Source: Chrysoperla carnea
Taxonomy: Eukaryota; Arthropoda; Insecta; Neuroptera; Chrysopidae
NCBI RefSeq assembly: GCF_905475395.1
Contig: NC_058339.1
Location: 54,507,172-54,571,171 of the forward strand
Reading direction: 5' to 3'
Length of the DNA stretch: 64,000 nt
Position numbers and translations under genes: made by a program. This document shows, in pieces, positions 1 through 10,783 of this stretch (the stretch's first letter is position 1; the number at the start of each line of letters is the position of its first letter). Under the pieces are notes generated by a model. That model was not told the DNA's origin, made no database searches, and was given only the letters and a program-made list of their open reading frames with translations.

Positions 1-707
1 TATATACATGTCATACGGCATATATATTTATTATTAACAACGCTTCCGGCATGTAAATCCTATATGAATGATGGTTTAATATGATCATTCACCAATATTT
101 TGGTCATATTATTATAATTTCACTTTGATAATTTAATTTTAGTAGGCAATAAATGTGAAGTCACAAATTAACCCTTGAAACTCGTGAAACTTTTATACGA
201 GTATCTTTGCCAGACCATACACTCACTCTAAAAATCTAAAAATATGCGGTCTATCCACAAATTTGTTTTTAAATTGCAGGAGAAAGGGAATTTCGAAAAG
301 CATTCTAATTTGCATTACAGCCTTCGTCTACAAGTTTGTCTACAAAAACAAATACCAATAGTTACTGTTAAAAAAACCATAATCACTATATTTATTTTAA
401 CCAGACAAATAATTAATTGACCATAATTCTTTAACATAAAAGAACAATATATTATGATAAATAATCGTATATTATAATGAAATGTCTATCGTTAAGTGCA
501 AATTTGTGGCAAAAAAACATACTTCAAAACGGAAATTAGTTAACATTTTTAATAAATAGAAAAAAGTAACCTTATAATGGTATTCAATTTCACATTCATT
601 AATATGATGGATAGACACATATTAACCGCTAGTTTTTTCATTATTTCTATTTTAAAGGTTATTAAACTTAATGTATCGTTTTGCTTTATTATTTTTTAAA
701 TAAATAT
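1..707. other. No gene recognised
   Basis: AT-rich DNA with only short chance reading frames. It may be part of a long intron of the reticulon-like gene at 9694-10783, whose remaining exons are not visible in the window. I see no conserved protein motif, RNA gene or clear repeat boundary here. Confidence 0.5.
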
Positions 708-1002
708 CGAGGTACCTGGTGCCCAGGGTAAACGGTATCAACGACGTCTCTTCGAATTTTTGGGAAATTTGTTCTATAATCGATCCAAACTCGTTACCCG
801 CGTGTTTTTGGGGTTGCTGAACACGAATATTGCGACAGAATCTGTTTCCGCGGTTCATGGTGTCCATAGTCAATGGTATCCTCGGTGTCCCCACGAATTA
901 AAGTTATTATTACGTGAAAAATATAATAAAAAATCATGTAATAATAAGATAAATTTATGGAGAAAATGAGGATACCGTTCATCCTCGGCATCCGGTACCT
1001 CG
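708..1002. mobile_element. MITE-like element with 32-bp inverted ends
   Basis: The left arm at 708-739 begins cgaggtacctggtgcc. The reverse complement of 971-1002 begins cgaggtaccggatgcc. The two arms match at roughly four of every five positions over 32 bases, and both end in the block aacggtatc. The segment between them (about 230 bp) has no coding potential. No certain target duplication is seen, so the family is unassigned. Confidence 0.5.
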
Positions 1003-1559
1003 GAGCCTTGTTGCGATATTTATGTTCAGTGACCCCAAAAACCCCAGAGTAACAAGTTAAACGATTTAAGTCGTTTCAGTCGTTTCATGGTTTAACACAC
1101 AAACATGCCCGAACAACATATTCCATTGTCTTTATTTATATTAAAGCACAACGCACATGATCCGATAAAAAAAGAACATATGTTGGTTTGAGAAATCTTT
1201 AACAAAAGGCGAACAAGTGTCACGAAGAATAACATCATTAAAAATAATAATAAAGGTTCTAAAACATAAGGATTGTTGATGATGGTGGCCTGAAAATGGT
1301 GTTAAATGAACAGTAAATAATTTTAACGCATGAATAGTTGAAATATACACGTTAGTACATATTATTAATAAACCTTGAATATAGATAGATCTCTCCATAT
1401 ACTACACGGTTTTCCATTAAGAGATGTCATTTTAAAGTTCGCACCAATTGTGTACGGCCAAGGATATTAATATTATTATCTGATAATTGGATATTTGCCT
1501 GATTTTTTTTCGCTTTATTAAAAACTTAACCATGCAACAACAGAGGATATAAACTAGGC

Positions 1560-1736
1560 CACAGCCTTCATGATGTAGGTGTTAAATTAGGATTCCGCAC
1601 CAAAATAATAAAATCTACGAAATTGTGAACAAAAGTAGTATAAATGACGACATATGAAATGGAGGTTATAACACAATAATCTTTGTATTTAAAATTGAAA
1701 TTTTCCAGTGAAGCGGGTAGTTTACAGCTAGTTTGA
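1560..1736 (+). mobile_element. Helitron-like 3' end fragment
   Basis: The segment shares a run of features with 33590-33706: a 'gactccgca/gattccgca' block, then 'tttgtatttaaaat', then the terminal motif 'gtgaagcgggtag...acagctagt'. The gaagcggg hairpin followed within about 20 bases by CTAGT is the usual form of a Helitron 3' terminus. Assignment to Helitrons is by that motif only. Confidence 0.45.
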
Positions 1737-2654
1737 GAAATAAAACAATCAATGTTCGGTGAGGTAGAGCAATGCAGCATTTTTCCAAACAATAAAAATT
1801 GGTCGCCTCAGCCGTGCCGACCTTTTAAGTGAGTTTTCACTTGAAATTGGGTTACAAATTTATTTCGATTTTAGTAAGAAATTTAATTTTATAATTTTTA
1901 AATGATACCTCTTGATGTAAAACTTTATACAACTTAGTCAGCATGTACTCTAAATATAAAAATATAAAATTCAATGATCAAAGCAAACCAAATGTATTCA
2001 TGTGTTTATAAAAACAAAATTATACAAATACAGAAGAAAAAATAATCAATTTGAATGTATTTTTAATGTGACATTTCCAATAATAGAATTTAAAAAATTA
2101 GCAAATAAACCAGAAGCAATCTTTATAAATATAACCTTGACCAAAATTTAACCTCTGTCCTTGAAGGTCTCCTTGATTCATACCTTCCACCCTGGATATT
2201 ACTTTCCTTATTGAAGTTAAGGTAAGGATGTAGTACGTCTCGCAACTAAAAGCGATTGCGTAAACTAACGCTAGATGTGCGATTGTAAAGCATCCTAATT
2301 TCTATGAAGCAAATAAAAATTACATGTAAATGAATGATTTGAAAACATGATTTTTAATTATTATTGCTAACAGAGCAATCAACAATTTTCGCAATTTTTA
2401 TTCAAGGCATCTTTCAGTTGCAAGACCATCTTTCAAGATGCATCTTTCAGTTGCAAGACCCCTACGTAGTTTTAATTTGAAAAGAAATACCAAAATCCAG
2501 TTGCTAACTTTTAAACCAATAGTTTTTGGAAATGATCCGGGAACCAATTTACATGATAAACGCGTGGGTCTCGCAAAACAATTAATGAAAGTATATTGTG
2601 TGCAAGTATACCATCACCTTTAGGATGTACGAGCACCAAGGCAATTTTAAATAA
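1737..2654. other. No gene recognised; short direct repeat
   Basis: AT-rich sequence without recognisable genes. A 20-base direct repeat (catctttcagttgcaagacc) occurs at about 2408 and 2440, separated by 12 bases, probably from slippage or local duplication. Confidence 0.5.
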
Positions 2655-3178
2655 AAACCTTGATTTTTATACCATGTATATATGAAATATATCAATGTAT
2701 ACTAAGTTTAATCCCAAGTTTGGAACGCTATGATAACTCAAAAACGAAAAGAAATATCAAGCTGAAATTTGTATAGTGTGCTCAGGACGTAAAAGTAAGC
2801 TCGAGTTAATGAGCAATATAGGTCAATTGGACCTTGGATGTGCAGGGCCCATCTTGTAAACCGTTATAGAGATAGAACAAAAGTTTAAATGTAAAAAAAG
2901 ATCCTTATAAAAAAATTAACAACTTTTGTTCGAAACATTTTTTCATAAACATCACTGTTTACCCTTGAGGGCGCAAATCAGGTGCAAATTATATAGTATG
3001 TATTATATGGGAATATCAGTTATGTGTCTATGATATATATGTGTATGTGACTTTTTACTATCTTTCTTTACTTACACGACGTAAAAAAACAAACGATCAA
3101 CACTGTATTTACATGGAATTACAACATTTAACTCAGTCAATTGTTTGTTTTCACTTGTTTTTATATGAAGTTGGCCTA
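2655..3178 (+). repeat. Dispersed repeat family R1, copy A
   Basis: This copy is matched in inverted orientation by 5715-6298 and in direct orientation by part of 50955-51262. Shared blocks include 'actcaaaaacgaaaag', 'atatcaagct', 'cttgtaaaccgtta', 'agatagaacaaaagttta' and 'aaacatcactgtttaccc'. The copies do not encode an intact protein. I do not know the class; it behaves like a middle-repetitive element or the untranslated part of one. Confidence 0.75.
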
Positions 3179-3637
3179 AGCCTATTGAATTATATTATAT
3201 CATGACAATATAAAACGGAAAGTAAGAATACAATTTTTCGATATCTGGAGTAATTTTCAAAATATCGAAAATTGAAAATTTTGTTTAATTATTTAGCTTT
3301 CGATATTTCGAAAACTAAGGTAGATATCGGAAAATTTTATTCTTATTTTTCGTCTACATTCATGAAATTATAACAAAATGCATCATCAAAGTTGAAAATA
3401 AGGTACCAAAAATTTCAAAACATAATCTAAAATTGACTTGATGCTCGTACTATAGAAAATGTGTAAGATTTATATTATCAATCTTTTTCAATAACCACTC
3501 CAGTCGTTCGATTTATTATAAATCTTTTTCAATGGCCACTTATTGACTTTATAGTCGATCAAGTATTATAATCAAAACACCTACAGTAAGAAATTAAAGA
3601 GTAGCTGCTTCAAACTGCTTGACATCCAAGTACACTA

Positions 3638-4042
3638 CAGTCAAACCTGGATAAGCGAGAGTTCAAGGGAGCACAATCTCATTCTCGCTTATAGAGGTTT
3701 CTCACTCATCCGAGTTTCTCGCTAAAGCAGGTAAATGGGAAGCGTTCCTCTCTAATAGAGGTACGCAGCAATAACAAGTCACAGCAAGTACGAATATAGT
3801 AAATATTCCTCCTAAATAATAAAAATAAATAAAGCTCGACTGTCGCTTATATAGAGGTATAATAGATAAGTAGCAGTCTCACTTACGGAGGTCCATGAGG
3901 GAAAAATGACTCTCTTTTACAGAGGTTTCTGTTTCTCGCTAATAGAGATTTTGGGAGCTTAAAATGACGGGTCCTGGCTATTACTCTCACTTAAAGAGTT
4001 TTCTCACTTATCCAGTTCTCACTTACTCAGGTTAATTGACTG
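3638..4042. mobile_element. pogo/Tigger-like MITE (405 bp, TA-flanked)
   Basis: The left end reads CAGTCAAACCTGGATAAG and the inverted right end reads CAGTCAATTAACCTGAGTAAG, so both share CAGTCAA and CCTG.ATAAG/AGTAAG blocks. A TA dinucleotide lies directly outside each end (3636-3637 and 4043-4044), as expected for Tc1/mariner/pogo insertion. The interior contains degenerate repeats of 'ctcgctaatagagg' and no transposase, so it is a nonautonomous element. Confidence 0.7.
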
Positions 4043-4776
4043 TATATTAACTCCAACATTCAAAAAAAATCCTTAAATCACTACTAATAGTTAGTTTTGA
4101 AACGTTAGATAGTCAGTCAAGCAACATCAAACAAGTATAATCCCAAGGATAATGCGTCTATTATCCAGTTAATACAAGATTCGCCCCCTTGTCATGCATA
4201 TTAGTCGTATATCATTCAAAATTAACATAATTAAATTTATTTAAAAAACTAATTAGATAATCTAACACCTAAATAAACAACATACATATTTCATTTCTAA
4301 CCTAATTAAATTTTATATTAATATAATGAAAATATTAATTATATTATGAAGAAAAATATTTTTGATCCATTATCAATTATCATTTTCAGATCAATATCTC
4401 TATGCTTGTCTTAACGATTATAATTTGATACGGTTTTATGAATAACTCATTAAATTATATTATTATTAAAATTCATACTTCTACCGAATAAATATATTTT
4501 ATAAAGCTTCCATAACACTTCTGATTATTACAAATGTTTCCTTTAGGTTAAGATAACACAGACGGCGAATGTAACGCATGTTTTTTCCAACGCACGTCAA
4601 TTTAAATGTACGATTATTAGGATTACATAGTGTTTTTATATGGAGGTCTAACGTGCGTTGACATTAACGTTCGTCTGAACATTCTATTTTACATAATGTA
4701 TTGCTGAAACGCATGTTTGAAGCATCGTGTAACCTTAGCTTTAGATCGTTTAATCCATACTCACTGAAGAAAATTT
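4043..4776. other. No gene recognised
   Basis: AT-rich sequence with no recognisable gene, RNA or bounded repeat. Confidence 0.5.
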
Positions 4777-4890
4777 ATAGTTCTACTAGCTTGATACCCA
4801 CCCGCTTCGATGGGCTTAAAAATAAAAACCACCGCGTTATAGCCTTCACCTCCCTTGCTCTCAGTTATCCAGTTCTAGAAGGGGAAAGGA
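4777..4890 (-). mobile_element. Helitron-like 3' end fragment
   Basis: The minus strand reads 'gaagcgggtgggtatcaag' followed by CTAGT, the same terminal pattern as at 33671-33706. The rest of the element is not recognisable, so this is a truncated copy. Confidence 0.4.
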
Positions 4891-5714
4891 GTAAAAATTA
4901 AATTTTAAGTTAGGGGTGGGGGGTTGGCTAAACAGAAATTTTGACCTGAAAAGTGCATAAATTCAACAGTTTTTTAGCATTAACACATAAACATCTAAAT
5001 CGATGGTAAATCCAGGTCCTGAAGAGGCCTCTCTGCCCTTCCATGTATTTTTTGTCTCTCAAAGAATATTATAACAATTTCAAACAAAAAGGAAAATCTC
5101 ATTTGATTTATTTATTTTCAACTTGTAGTTTTTCCCATATTAGCAAAAAAACTAAGTGCTGATTTTTTGTAAATAAAGTTCAAAGAAAATTTGCTATTTA
5201 CATAAACGCCCAAAAAACTGTTTAGACGACATAAATTTATTTGATTACAAATATTCTAGAGGGATATAGAAAAACGTATTTCACATGCACTTTTTTACCA
5301 TCGCAGAATTAGCTTTTATTATTTCCTCATGATTTTCCGTTAAATGTCAAATAGCTAATTGCCTATTGAGTGTGAAAACCGTGCAGAAAGAGAATACTTA
5401 TCCTGAGTAATGAATACGTTAAACCGAATAAAATGTATAAAAAACCTAAAGCTATACACACACTAGATGTGAGACTAAGTCTCCACGCACTTTTGTCACC
5501 TCCGCTTTATGTTTAGTCTTGGGGTTACACTTTCAACAAAACATATTTAATCATAAATGTACAGTAACTTTTAAACCATTCGTATTATTTCAAATGTAAT
5601 GCAGGCTATATGCATGTAAGTTAATCTGTTTAATAGTATACGCTTATAATATTCTACGCTCATCACTATACTTGATACAAAATATTTTAAACATGTTTAT
5701 TTTTATAAAAATTC

Positions 5715-6298
5715 AAATAAAAACAAGTGAAAACAAACAATTGACTGAGTTAATTGTTGAAATACCATGCATAGTCAGTGTTAATTTCTTTATCACATTA
5801 CACATACAAACATGTGACACATACAGAACTGATAATCAAGTATAGTACATATTATAAAATTTCCTCCTAATTGGCGCCCTCACGGGTAAACAGTGATGTT
5901 TACGAAAAAATGTTTCAAACAAAAGTTGTTTTATTTTTGATTAGGAACATTTTTTACATTTAAACTTTTGTTCTATCTCTAACGGTTTACAAGATGGGTT
6001 CTACGGACCCAAGACCCAATTGACCTATGATGCTCATTTACGAACTTGACCTCACTTTTTACGTCCTGGGTACGCTGTAAAAATTTCAGCTCGATATCTT
6101 TTTTCGTTTTTGAGTTATCGTGTCCACAGACGGACGGACGGACGGACAACCGGAAATAGACTAATTAGGTGATTTTATGAACACCTATGACAAAATTTTT
6201 TTCCTAGCATCATTATTTTTAAGCGTTACAAACTTGGGAGTGAACTTAATATGCTATGTATATTTCATATATACATGGTATAATAATTTTAAACAAGT
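5715..6298 (-). repeat. Dispersed repeat family R1, copy B (inverted)
   Basis: This is the reverse complement of the element at 2655-3178. It is more complete near 6060-6180, where it contains the block 'acggacggacggacgg' (a GACG microsatellite) next to 'tttgagttatcgtgtcc'. Together copies A and B form a large inverted repeat with about 2.5 kb between the arms. It has no intact reading frame of note. Confidence 0.75.
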
Positions 6299-6309
6299 TT
6301 TTAAAAATA

Positions 6310-7175
6310 CAAGGTGGGGCAAAAAAGTATGCGATTTTGAAAACGCTGTAAAAAGGAATATCATTTTTTTCAAATAATCTTTAAACCACCTTAAACTACC
6401 TAATAAAGCATTTAAGAAAATTAATTGCAATTTTAAGTAAATTGTATTGTTTTTAAGTCAATATATTGTTAAGTATATTGTATTGTCAATATTGTACTGG
6501 AAATCAATCATGTTTTTCTTTCAACGGTTATCACGTTTTTCCGGTCATTCATTCAATCACAATGGAGTGGTGGGTACTCTAGCATTGTTTTGTAAACCGA
6601 CAGTAGTTGATAGCCAAAATCCAACTTTTTGTGCATTTGTTCATACAATTTGAACAAAAATGGTCTTTTTAGAAAAACAAATCACTTTTATTGGATTTAT
6701 TGGAAAATTTTCCTTTTTACAAAAATAATTATTCTAAAAAACAATTTTGGGTAAAACTTTTCAATTGGTTTTTATCTTAACTGTCCGGTTTGCGGAAAAA
6801 TGTTTCGAACAAAAAATACTACTTTTTTAATCAATAACAACTTTCTAATTTAAAGTGTTCATCTATCGATTACTAGTTATGGAGTAGAGTGAGCTTTTCA
6901 TTGGGCTTGAAAACCTAGGTCAAGTTTAATGTTTGCGTTAGATGTGCGCCTACACACCCAACATTTATATCGATAAAAGTTATTTTTCGAATTTCAAGCA
7001 TCAATTGTAAAAGCTCTCTGTATATAATTTGCTTAAAAACACATGTTTATTTTTCATAAATGCATAAATGGTTTTTATGTAGTTTAAAATGGTAAAAAAT
7101 AATTTGGAAACATCGATGGGTTTTCTTTTTACAACGATGGGTTTTCAAAGTCGCACATTTCTCTGCCCCACCTTG
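6310..7175. mobile_element. mariner-like element, nonautonomous (866 bp)
   Basis: The left end reads CAAGGTGGGGCAAAAAAG. The inverted right end reads CAAGGTGGGGCAGAGAAA, and the match continues through 'GCGA.TTTGAAAA'. TA lies directly outside both ends (6308-6309 and 7176-7177). The reading frames inside are short and do not resemble a transposase. Confidence 0.75.
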
Positions 7176-7721
7176 TATAAACTGCAAATAGTCTTGATGT
7201 TATTATACGTCCCAATGAAATAGGGTTGTATTGAGCATCGAAGAAGCGATAAATTCTTAAAAGGGTAAGAAAATAATGTAATATGCAAAAGGTTAACGTA
7301 CCCTTTATATTTATATAAATTAATATGAAGTTTGATGTTAATTCATAAGAGTCTACCCTTAATAAAAAAGAATGCTGTCAACCCTTACAAGTTTCATCAA
7401 TAACAGGCTTAAACTTTATATCAATCTCTCTATAAAATACTGTTAAAGATACAAGTTTTATTCGTCTCATTGCGAGCGGTTCACTCGCAATGAGAACACT
7501 TGAGTTCTTATAGCATATGTTTTAAGAATTTCGGTTCTTTTATAGTAATTTTCTCAAAATTGTTCACTTATAATGTGAATGACTGTACATTAAAAGACTA
7601 CACCCAAAGATTATAGCAAACAAATACAAAAGTTCTAAAAATAAGTAGTGAATTCAGAATTCAGAAATGATTTCATTTTTATGTCAACATAACAATTTTA
7701 TGTTCATGTTGCAGTAAACAT

Positions 7722-7993
7722 ATCGGGTGTCACAAAAGTAAATTTTATTTTAGTTTAAATTTTAAATGGAAAGCTCCATTTTTTATCGTCGATACGTGTA
7801 AAAGAAAAAAAAAAAAAACAAAAAAATATTTCAGGCATAATAATTTTTTCATGCTTTTTCGAGAATTAGCAATCATAAGGGAGGAGGATGTTAAATTTCA
7901 AAGCAGCACAAATAAGCTGACTATATAAATATTTTTCACACTTAAAATTTTCACGGAAAGTTCTTGGTTCCGTTACTTTTGCAACACAGTGTA
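7722..7993. mobile_element. TA-flanked MITE
   Basis: The left end 'cgggtgtcacaaaagtaa' and the inverted right end 'cactgtgttgcaaaagtaa' share a GTGT..CAAAAGTAA core. TA dinucleotides flank both sides. The interior is non-coding and includes an A-rich tract near 7807. Confidence 0.55.
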
Positions 7994-8401
7994 TAAATAT
8001 TTGCAAAACCTACATACAAAATTTTATAATAATATATTTTTACGGAACAAATTTTTTTATTTTATCAAAAGAGAAATAAAATTTATACTAATAAGGCCGT
8101 TAAAAATATTACTGCCGAATAAATATTTTGAAAGGTAATTAAATTATCTGATGCATCTCAAGAATATAAATATTTTCTTTTCTAAAAAGATGTACGCAGT
8201 AAGCATTTACTACGCTTGCGCTCTTAAATCATTTTTTTACATAGAAACATAATTCTCATGAAAATATTTAGGTTATGTTAAACAGGGTTGTTGTGCAACG
8301 TTGCCAAACTTATTAATTGAATAAAAAACAAAAAATTGATATAAATTCAGAGACTATTAAACTTTCAGAGAATATTTTTATCTTTCTATGGATTTTTATG
8401 G

Positions 8402-8612
8402 CATTGTAAACAAAAGCACAGTTATTTACATTATTATTTGGGCATGTTTACACCTACAAGAAATGCAATACAGGATGTATCAGAATAATTAGTCTTAAGT
8501 TCAAGGCATGGTTAACAAAAAAGCAGTTATTTATATCATTATTTGCGCATATCTACACCTACAAGAAATGCAATACTGGGTGTACCAAAATTGCTAGTCT
8601 TAAGTCGAAGGT
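8402..8612. repeat. Imperfect tandem duplication, unit about 105 bp
   Basis: Two adjacent copies (8402-8506 and 8507-8612) share 'acacctacaagaaatgcaat', 'agtcttaagt' and 'cagttattta' at a constant spacing of about 105 bases. The copies differ at scattered positions, so the duplication is not recent. Confidence 0.7.
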
Positions 8613-9693
8613 CGTAGCTAGAAACTTTTTTATTAGTACGGATTTATTTTTGCCGGAGTATTTACAAAAAGATTTTTAGTTTGGATAAAACCGAAATTTA
8701 AAAAAACCAAGAGTAAAATTTTACGGTATCTAAATTAGTTATTGAGATAACGAAAATTTGGTGATGATTTACTACGGGCACAGTGAAAAAAATTACTATT
8801 TAGACGCCTCAAATACCTTTCATTTCATCAAGAATGTCAACGTAATAAAGAAAGCGAACAAATTCGAATTTATATATAATTTTAATAAAAAAAATCACTC
8901 AACAAAAATATGATTTGATTTGTTTGTAATTCTTCTCTTTAACGATCAAAAACCACTGAATATCATTGTAAATTCGACTCAAGACATGCTCAGCATAAAA
9001 ATTTTTACACATTAACATTTTAGGAAGCAAATAAATTTGAGAACATCGAAATAATTTAAAAGTTATAATGAAATATACCGATCCATTGATTTTTCTCCTG
9101 AATTTACCATTTACACAATGAATATAGGTATGTTTATAGCACAGTTCGTTCATGAATTAATCAGTGTACAAGAGAAATAACAATTTAATTTTTTACATTA
9201 ATTATATTCCACACAATAAATGTATGTATGTTTATAGCACAGTTAATTCGTGAAGCGATAGCGCTATAATTCCTTTGTCTTATCATAAATGTATTTAAAA
9301 ATACGTATACATACTACCAAAAAACAACAAAAAAGTATAAGTTCTAACGTTGTTAAGTAAAGCACGAATTTTGATCTTAAGCCAGGGAAAATTTCTTTCG
9401 CCAACATTTAAATAAAAATGCTATAAAACGCTACAATGGTAATTTTGGGTAATTTGTAATTCTAGTTTTTTTGGATTTTCAATATTCTTAGGCAATCTTA
9501 AATTAATTTGAGACGATATAAACAACAAAGAATTTCCGTTGTTAAATTAAAATAAAATATTCTACTTCTGAATTTAAAAGACCATATTCTTGGCACACTC
9601 AGTGGAAACTTATGCAAACAGTATTTAGGAGAATAATTTTACAAAAGTATTAACCTACACTTTACATTTTAAAAAAATGAATTAATAACTTAC
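8613..9693. other. No exon recognised; possible reticulon-like intron
   Basis: Sequence directly downstream, in the transcription sense, of the splice donor at 9693. I looked on the minus strand for the reticulon homology domain and saw no convincing exon. A short duplicated phrase ('ggtatgtttatagcacagtt' / 'gtatgtttatagcacagtt') occurs at about 9127 and 9226. Confidence 0.4.
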
Positions 9694-10783
9694 CAAGACC
9701 CATTTTAAGGAACATTTCTTCAGCTTGCATAATACCAACTTCAGGTTTCTTAGCGGTGCTAGTCGAAGGCTTTGATAATTCAATACTCGATTTCTTTTCG
9801 ATACTCGCTTTTGTTACAGTTTGCTTCACAGGTTCAGGTTGTTTCACGGGTTCAGGTTGTTTAACAGGTTCAATATAGTCATCCTGAATAAATTCACGAA
9901 TTGGTTCATCTGGTTCGATCATATACCCTTTAACAGGAATTTCCGCTGGTGGAGCAGATGGAACAACACTAGGTTGAATAGCACTTAAAATTTCCTCTTT
10001 CGGTGTTGGTGACGAAAACATATCATCACTATCATGTAGCTCATGTAGCACATCCTTGAACTGATCAGAAGGTAACGCAGTTGGTGAATCAGCTCTTAAT
10101 AAATCATCAGCCGATGCAAATTTAGCTTTATGATCATCATGCAAATATCGGTCCTCATCAATATCCAAATCTGGATCACTGTCAGTAAATTTATCAGCCA
10201 AATCATTAAATGACGGTTGAATTTTACTTGATTCATGAGAATGATCACTAGCTCCACGTTCGTAATCCAATAAATTTTGTGTAGTTGCTTTTAAACCATT
10301 TAACAACGAATCAATTTGTTCTGTCGATTCAGAATTTTGATAATTTTTTATTAAATCCGTTGGTGTTAAACCACTGATAACTATATCATCCGTTTCAACA
10401 TTATCCAAAAAATCGGGTTTTTTATTATACTCTGAAGGTATCTTTAATTCTTCAATATTCATTTCCATTGCTTTGATATTTTCACTTGCTTGTTTTTCTT
10501 CAATATTTTCTTTTGACATTATTAGTTCATCGCCTGCGTCGAATGCAGTTCCTGACGCCGCGACGTTATTGATTGGCGCATCACTAACCAAATCGTTCAC
10601 TTGAGCACGTGGAATATCACTACTGTCACCGGTGTCAATTAATTTTTCTGTATCTTTTGTTATATGCTCTAAATGTTCAAAATCATCTAATGAATCTTGT
10701 TCGCGACGTATTTTATCTTTTGGATCTATGGGTGCTGCTGCTTGTGTTGTATCTATTGTAATCTCTTCATTGAAATTTTCCAT
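9694..10783 (-). CDS. Reticulon-like protein, N-terminal exon (partial gene)
   Basis: The exon encodes about 363 residues from ATG at 10783 to a strong donor (G|GTAAGT) at 9693. The frame could also start at an upstream GTG, but the ATG giving MENFNEEIT is the natural start. The protein is acidic and of low complexity: DDFEHLE near the start, many D/E/S stretches, a PEPVKQ triplet repeat and a proline-rich segment near the C-terminal end, and then AEEMFLKMGL at the splice site. A long disordered acidic N-terminus with a DDFEHLE motif is typical of the long isoforms of insect reticulons, which shape tubular endoplasmic reticulum. The membrane-hairpin reticulon domain itself is not seen, so the call is an inference. 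Translation past the donor would add only ten residues, which argues for splicing. It could instead be another disordered insect protein. Confidence 0.5.
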
